Positions 19,423 to 24,617 of a stretch of 24,617 bases of DNA are shown here, one piece after another. The notes beneath the pieces are model-generated. The model saw nothing but the letters and a program-made list of their open reading frames with translations, had not been told where the DNA came from and made no database searches. The DNA lies in the NCBI GenBank assembly GCA_009746045.1, contig RPFO01000599.1, positions 1 to 24,617 of the forward strand, in the 5' to 3' direction. Positions within the stretch are counted from its first letter, which is position 1. Every line of letters starts with the position of its first letter. The translations under genes were made by a program, and so were the position numbers. The DNA comes from Mesostigma viride. Taxonomy: Eukaryota; Streptophyta; Mesostigmatophyceae; Mesostigmatales; Mesostigmataceae.

Positions 19423-19688
19423 AAATTAAAGTAAATTAAATTATAACATGCCTCCGTGGGGAGATCATGTAGCACATATTCCATGATGGATGGGGTGGAG
19501 GGAGCCGCGTGAACGAACTATCCTAACTCTAAGCTATCTAGAAAATCCTAACTACACTACTCATCAAAACGCCTCCACCGCTTGGGGGGAGGGGGCTTGC
19601 CCACAGGGTCGGGCGTGTGCGCCTTGACAATCTTCTGCCACCGCTTCTTGCTCTGCATGGCAGTCCAAAGAGGAGAGAGGGAGTGAAA
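19423..19688 (-). mobile_element. 5'-truncated RT LINE 3' end with 13-bp TSD
   Basis: TSDs aaccagtcaatat lie at 19409-19421 and 19689-19701. On the minus strand the insert encodes the last about 45 ORF2 residues (SLSPLWTAMQSK, then KIVKAHTPDPVGKPPPPKR). It continues to the hairpin (19446-19470) and a TTTAA tail with one variant unit. Confidence 0.9.
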
Positions 19689-19701
19689 AACCAGTCAATA
19701 T

Positions 19702-20049
19702 AATTACTATTAACTGCACCAACATTGGTTTGCCCAAACAGGCATCTGCCTCTTGCCACCCATGTAACCCCACCGGCCAAAGACATGTCTGAGTGCCAGA
19801 TCCTTGCCCACCCCCCGCCCACAACATCAACTGTCTTACTAGGTGATCTCAACCAATGTCATCAAGCAATAAAAAATAAAATGGTGTTCACCATGGCGTG
19901 AGTGTTGCCAAATGGAGGATCATGGCAGGTGTTTCTTGAATCCATAATGGCCAAATCATAACATAAGTGAGGTGTCTACACAATATTGATATTGCATCCA
20001 ACAAAAAATGACAGAATGAGAAAAGCTAGAAATGATCGTGTAGACCGGC
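19702..20049. other. Spacer, no gene seen
   Basis: No conserved frame or repeat is recognised. The short open frames here lack any family motif. Confidence 0.5.
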
Positions 20050-20358
20050 ACCACCATGATGTCTCAGAGCTCAATTAGTCCAAATTTAGCTTAAGTGGAC
20101 GTCTGTATAAAGTGTGTAAAAGCATTCCTACCATTCTAAACAGCAGCTTAGTGGATGGCTACAAATTGGCAATCGAAGCTAACCCGATTTCTCATATTCT
20201 CTTCCCCGTGGCTCCCAACAGCCCGTGTGTGCATGTCACTACAATATGGTAGCCGCCGAGCCCAAACCTGCTTTCTCAACCCTTAGTTTCATAGGGAGGC
20301 AAGGAGGACTAACATGACCATGCGCACGACACGCAACCACTCACTTTGTTAGCCAATC

Positions 20359-20740
20359 ATCCATCCATGCATCCATGCATCCATGCATCCATGCATCCAT
20401 GCATCCATGCATCCATGCATCCATGCATCCATGCATCCATGCATCCATGCATCCATGCATCCATGCATCCATGCATCCATGCATCCATGCATCCATGCAT
20501 CCATGCATCCATGCATCCATGCATCCATGCATCCATGCATCCATGCATCCATGCATCCATGCATCCATGCATCCATGCATCCATGCATCCATGCATCCAT
20601 GCATCCATGCATCCATGCATCCATGCATCCATGCATCCATGCATCCATGCATCCATGCATCCATGCATCCATGCATCCATGCATCCATGCATCCATGCAT
20701 CCATGCATCCATGCATCCATGCATCCATGCATCCATGCAT
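20359..20740 (+). repeat. ATCCATGC octamer array, about 48 units
   Basis: Homogeneous; reverse complement of the GGATGCAT arrays at 12784-13599. No GGGTGCAT block. Confidence 0.97.
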
Positions 20741-20883
20741 CCATCCATCCATCCATCCATCCATCCATCCATCCATCCATCCATCCATCCATCCATCCAT
20801 CCATCCATCCATCCATCCATCCATCCATCCATCCATCCATCCATCCATCCATCCATCCATCCATCCATCCATCCATCCATCCA
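20741..20883 (+). repeat. CCAT tetramer array, about 35 units
   Basis: Perfect tetramers ending at 'ccactcatcaagc'. About half the length of the equivalent array at 12516-12788. Confidence 0.97.
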
Positions 20884-22665
20884 CTCATCAAGCACACGTA
20901 TATTGCATCACATGGGTGGCAATAAAACAACCTTCAACCCCTATACACTGATTGGGAGGGCATCCAACCTTGTCTCACTGCCTCAAGTGGTCAGGCCACA
21001 ACAATTTCTCTGCATCATGGCGATACCTAACTGCGAGTGCTAAATGATTCTTGGCTTCGATGCGGCAATCAATGTGCTGCCCGTCACAGTTTAGTCCATT
21101 AGCCCTTGCCTAGTTCGTTGCAACACTTATTACACGCTGTCAACACAACAAGACACACATACATGTCCCATTGGGGAGCCACGGAGTAATGGCATTGCCG
21201 CAGTAAATGCCAAAGTGAATGCTAAATACATCGACCCCTAGTGTAGGAATAATTAATTGGTACTCTTGTGCACATGCATGGCTGCCAAAATGAATTAAAA
21301 CACGCAGATGGATACTTGTTTACAGAAGTTATACTTTGAATACGTCGTCGTGTAAACCAACGCTCTTCGCCCTAGGCTACATCGTTCACATTAAGCGCAT
21401 GTATATGAGTATGAATATGCTACGTGTGCTGTTGCTTCAAACTTGTTCCTATACACAATCACACTGTCACAAAAACTGGCGTTCATCCAATACAGAAAAC
21501 GCCCGCCACAAATTCCAAGCAGGATCTGAACGTAGACTTGGCCGTGATGCTGACCATTTCAAGCAACTTTGAATTACTGGCAAGCAATGGCGACCGTAAT
21601 GTCAATCACCAGCACGCAGCACCTGCTATAAGAAAAAATCCAGCAACTACTAGCAAAAGTCAGGTGGGTGACAGGTGCGTGGGGTATGCAGTCAAGATCA
21701 AGCAGTGGAAAACATGGGCACAGTAGTGCTTCCCATCCCACGAACAGCCAAAGTCTCCCTAAAAAATGTGTTCTTGATGCACGTTTGATGCACGGGAGCT
21801 AATCCAAAGATGTTCCCCAAGGAAATACAGGGAGAGCCTGTGGGGAAAACAGGGGGGAAGCTGCATTGCGGATAATGACCCACTGTATATGCTCCCGACC
21901 CGTTGCCGACCGAAAGCAAATGGTAAGAAACTACCTGGACGGTAATGATGTAATGGAAAGACGTAAGAAGCTTTCCCGAACCGACGGAAGGACGACAAAG
22001 CGCAGCGTGTAAGGCAGAGGCAGTTGCGTGTTGCTGAAAATGACGTGACCAAAACGGTTGCCGATCATGAAAAACCGGACCTCCATCCCGTTGCTGACGG
22101 AAACACAGTGTAGAGACGCGGCCAAACGTTAGACGAACTTCCCAACCGAAGTACTTACAAAAAAATGCAGCGGTAGAGACTGCAGCCTGCCTGCAGTGCA
22201 GGAACGCCAACCAGAAGCGAAGGGTTCCTGCGAAATAGAAGGAGACAGGCCGGAATACAGAGGGTAAAGTATTCCTTGGATGACGTTACGACTCGAAGTG
22301 GGTAAAAAATGGAAGTGGCCGACTGAAAAGTCGTTGGCATTTCTGCCCTGGATGGAAACGTTGGGTAAGTAAATCGACCCGTTAGCAATAAAATGGGAAG
22401 AGCGCCCAGACGAAACAACCGCAGCTTACCCAAGCGAGATGAACTCTTTCTTGACAGTCGTCCATGCCAACGTCGGCCAGCCCGGGCCAGGTAGCTGCCG
22501 CAGCCATGCCGCACCAGAATTTGAATTTTGTGCCCGGCAACGTTCCTAAAATGCAGGAATGGCTGGGCCGACGGCCGACGCGTGGCCCGTGGCCCATGGC
22601 CCGTCGCCCGTGTTTTTACGTGCCTGCGCCTGGCCTGCCTTAACGTTGTTACGCCCGCGCACTCC

Positions 22666-22751
22666 CCAGCCTTGCGCACGCCAGCCTTGCGCACGCTGCG
22701 CCGCGCCCAGCCTTGCGCATTCCCAGCCTTGCGCATCCCAGCCTTGCGCAT
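22666..22751 (+). repeat. Minisatellite, five CCAGCCTTGCGCA units (copy 3)
   Basis: The same unit number and spacing as at 10461-10546. Confidence 0.85.
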
Positions 22752-22775
22752 CGTCTGAAGAAATCAGTGACTGAT

Positions 22776-22803
22776 GTTTACAAAAACTCGTTTACAAAAA
22801 CTC
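22776..22803 (+). repeat. Tandem doubled 14-mer gtttacaaaaactc at the repeat-unit/LINE junction
   Basis: Two exact copies (22776-22789 and 22790-22803). The first ends the repeat unit and the second abuts the LINE. It could be a target-site duplication, an element terminus or a repair footprint. Confidence 0.8.
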
Positions 22804-24152
22804 CTATATCAAGGCCTTTGACACGGTTCTCTGGGAGGCTCTTTGGGCCATCCTAGCTCTGGATCGGGTACCACCTGCGTTTATTGCTGCCATTCGCCGA
22901 CTGTATGAGGGCTCACAGGCAGTAGTGCGGACTGCGGAGGGCACCACTCCACCATTCCCCCTTCACCACGGGGTGTGGCAAGGTTGTGTCCTGTCCCCAT
23001 ACCTGTTCATTATTGTCGTGGATCACGTCATGCGCCGGGCACGTGCGCGCTTTACTGCTCTTAAGGGGTTCGAGCCAGGCTTGGACATCCTTAACGTGAA
23101 AGAGCACGGCGGGGTTAGACCGGGGTACCGCCTTGCCGACCTGATTTATGCGGATGATACCACCCTCATCGAGAGCCCCGAGCACATTCAGACCTGGCTG
23201 GACTGCCTGGGCCTGGAGGCGCGGGCGGTGGGGTTGGAGATTAGTGTCAAGACTGAGGCGATGGTGATAGGGGCCTCCAGTAAACCACCGCTGCCGCGCC
23301 TGCTCGACGGGACGGAGGTCCCGTTCCGCGACCGCTTCAAGCTGTTGGGGAGCTGGCTTCCTGACACCGACGACGATGTGGACACCCGCATCGCCCTCGC
23401 CTGGGCCAAGCTCCGTTCGCTCACACCTTACTGGCGCTCGAAGGGCCTGGACGGGCACCGCAAACGCATGCTCTTCAAGGTCCTCGTCCTCACGGTGCTC
23501 ACGTATGGCGCCGAGGCGTGGACCCTCCCACCCAAACTGGCAGCTCGGCTCGACGGCACAGTTTACAGGATGCTCCGGCAGGTCCTTAACGTAGGTTTTT
23601 CCGAGCGTCCGTCATCAGAGTCTTTGTATCATGGCATGCCTCGTGTTTCGGACGAGATTAGGCAGCGTAGGATAGCATTTGTAGGACACCTTGCCCGCAC
23701 TAGCCAGGTCGACACCACCCTTGGTCTGGCCGGCCCCCAGCGGCTTGGCCAGCCAGGGCGGCATATTCTGACCTGGCCTGGCCCCGCGGACATTCCCAAA
23801 AGGGTAGGGAAACCTGTCACCAACTACGTTCAGATGTTGCTGGACGACCTAGTGGTCCCAGCCCAGTTTGAGCACCGCATACACTCTCTCTCCCGTCTTT
23901 GGACTGTCATGCAGGACAAGACGCGGTGGAAGAAGATTGTCAAGGCGCACACGCCCGACCCTGTGGGCAAGCCACCTCCCCCCAAGCGGAGGAGGCGTTT
24001 TGATGAGTAGTGTAGTTAGGATTTTCTAGATAGCCTAGCGTTAGTATAGTTCGACCACGCGGCTTCCTCCACCCCATCCATCATGGAATATGTGCTACAT
24101 GACCTCCCCACGGAGGCATGTTATAATTTAATTTAATTTAATTTAATTTAAT
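22804..24152 (+). mobile_element. RT-bearing LINE, 5' end cut at RT motif A
   Basis: It starts at RT motif A, runs through the ORF2 C-terminus, 3' UTR, terminal hairpin (24097-24121: ACATG/CATGT and CCTCC/GGAGG, loop CCAC) and about five TTTAA units. It ends against a minus-strand RT fragment of the same family, so it appears inserted into an older relative. I find no matching TSD at the 5' side; that side has been replaced by the repeat unit. Confidence 0.85.
22805..24010 (+). pseudogene. LINE ORF2 fragment: reverse transcriptase and C-terminal region
   Basis: The frame is open from 22775 across the junction; no native start is present. Order: truncated motif A (YIKAFDTVLW), motif B (VWQGCVLSPYLF, about 22970-23010), motif C YADD at 23147-23158, thumb, then GAEAWTL, RRIAFVGHLAR and a basic PPPPKRRRRFDE end. 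In LINE RTs the first catalytic Asp lies three residues before the Lys of KAFD. Here that position is Ser contributed by the junction, so the copy is catalytically dead. The upstream fingers and any endonuclease are absent. The remaining 400 codons have no stop or frameshift. It is the longest RT in the window and the best reference for the family. Confidence 0.88.
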
Positions 24153-24397
24153 ACACCGCGGTAGTTGCCGGTATCTGCGGCGGACCCCTTGCCCTTTGTA
24201 GAGCATGACCCGGACAGCAGTCTTTCAATACATCGGCGGGGGAGGCCATCTCGTAGAATCCAGTTGCAAACACCCCGGAGGAAAGGCTCACGGCTCAGGC
24301 ATCTTAACCACCTCCAGTGAAATGTTGTCCACTCCCATATGGCAGCATCGTTGCGGAGGGTTGAGATGGCAGCGGCCCATTCCCGCGGGGTCCACTC
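24153..24397 (-). pseudogene. RT N-terminal fragment, frameshifted, on the minus strand
   Basis: Minus-strand pieces match the usual start of LINE RT domains: WTPREWAAAISTL, then GVDNISLEVVK, then KGKGSAADTGNYRGV, in different frames. The NYRG motif is cut at 24153 by the tail of the plus-strand LINE. The pieces are complementary in coverage to the plus-strand RT, which starts later. The frameshifts may be decay or poor base quality near the window end. Confidence 0.65.
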
Positions 24398-24462
24398 ATC
24401 GTGGGGGCCTTCCTCCAGGGGGCCGGAGAGCGGTGGGACCGTTGCAAGTAGTCTGACTGAAT

Positions 24463-24535
24463 TTGGGGCTCAGATGCAAAAGTTCTGAGCTCCGCCGTCA
24501 GCCATGTCCGCGCGTGGCTCGTGGCTCGTCTATAG
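24463..24535 (-). promoter_or_regulatory. LINE 5' leader similar to that of the ORF1-only element
   Basis: In the minus sense: GAGCCACGAGCCACG, then ACATGGCTGACGG, then GGAGCTCAGAACTTTTG. This parallels 16145-16220. It precedes an RT fragment after only about 70-100 nt, so coding sequence is missing between them. Confidence 0.55.
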
Positions 24536-24617
24536 CCTAGCTCACATGGTGTAGGTGACGTACGATAGAGCTACGCTACAGGCGGCAGATCGGCCCCCTT
24601 TGAGCCCGCCACAACAT

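Larger units (their letters stand above)
20050..22789 (+). repeat. Repeat unit, copy 3 (inverted relative to 10581-13904)
   Basis: Flank (20050-20358), satellite (20359-20883), unique core (20905-22775) and terminal 14-mer (22776-22789). Relative to copy 2 it has a shorter satellite, lacks 28 bp of the core (between 22123 and 22124) and differs by single bases, for example at 22334. Being distinguishable, it is a separate genomic copy rather than a duplicate of the palindrome arms. Confidence 0.75.

Noticed and set aside
20050-24152. Repeat unit copy 3 as a simple insertion into the RT LINE
   Set aside because: The 5' half of the LINE is not found upstream of 20050, so the junction at 22804 needs another explanation.

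Overview
The window is repeat-dense eukaryotic nuclear DNA. It has non-LTR (LINE) retrotransposons with GC-rich coding regions, AT-rich spacers, long satellite arrays and target-site duplications (TSDs). I see no rRNA, tRNA, CRISPR, operon or bacterial gene organisation. An alga or other protist with a repeat-rich genome would fit, but the sequence does not identify the species. I see no complete host gene.

Layout. Positions 1 to about 20,400 form one giant inverted repeat folded at 10,581-10,584. The inner arms (8703-10580 and 10585-12462, about 1.88 kb each) look identical. The outer left arm (1-8702) mirrors 12,463 to about 20,400 feature for feature, but is full of single-base indels and about 600 nt longer. 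That pattern resembles one unpolished, insertion-rich long read, so the right half is the reliable half. Reading rightwards from the fold: an inverted copy of a repeat unit (10581 to about 13904) with 1.1 kb of GGAT, GGATGCAT and GGGTGCAT arrays; a 6 kb nest of LINE insertions (about 13905-19690); a second, opposite copy of the repeat unit (about 20050-22789); an RT-bearing LINE (22804-24152); and a broken LINE start on the minus strand (24153 to about 24535).

The retrotransposons are the biological core. One 2,025-bp element (14216-16240, minus) carries only an L1-ORF1p-like protein (coiled coil, RRM, C-terminal domain) and is bounded by a 10-bp TSD. RT-bearing LINEs (17426-18447 and 22804-24152) end differently upstream, but share with it a terminal bulged hairpin whose paired bases covary, followed by a short-unit tail (TTTAA or TTCAA). 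I infer that the RT recognises this hairpin and mobilises the ORF1-only element in trans. Five insertions have exact 10-13 bp TSDs, and two of them landed inside older 3' ends of the same family.
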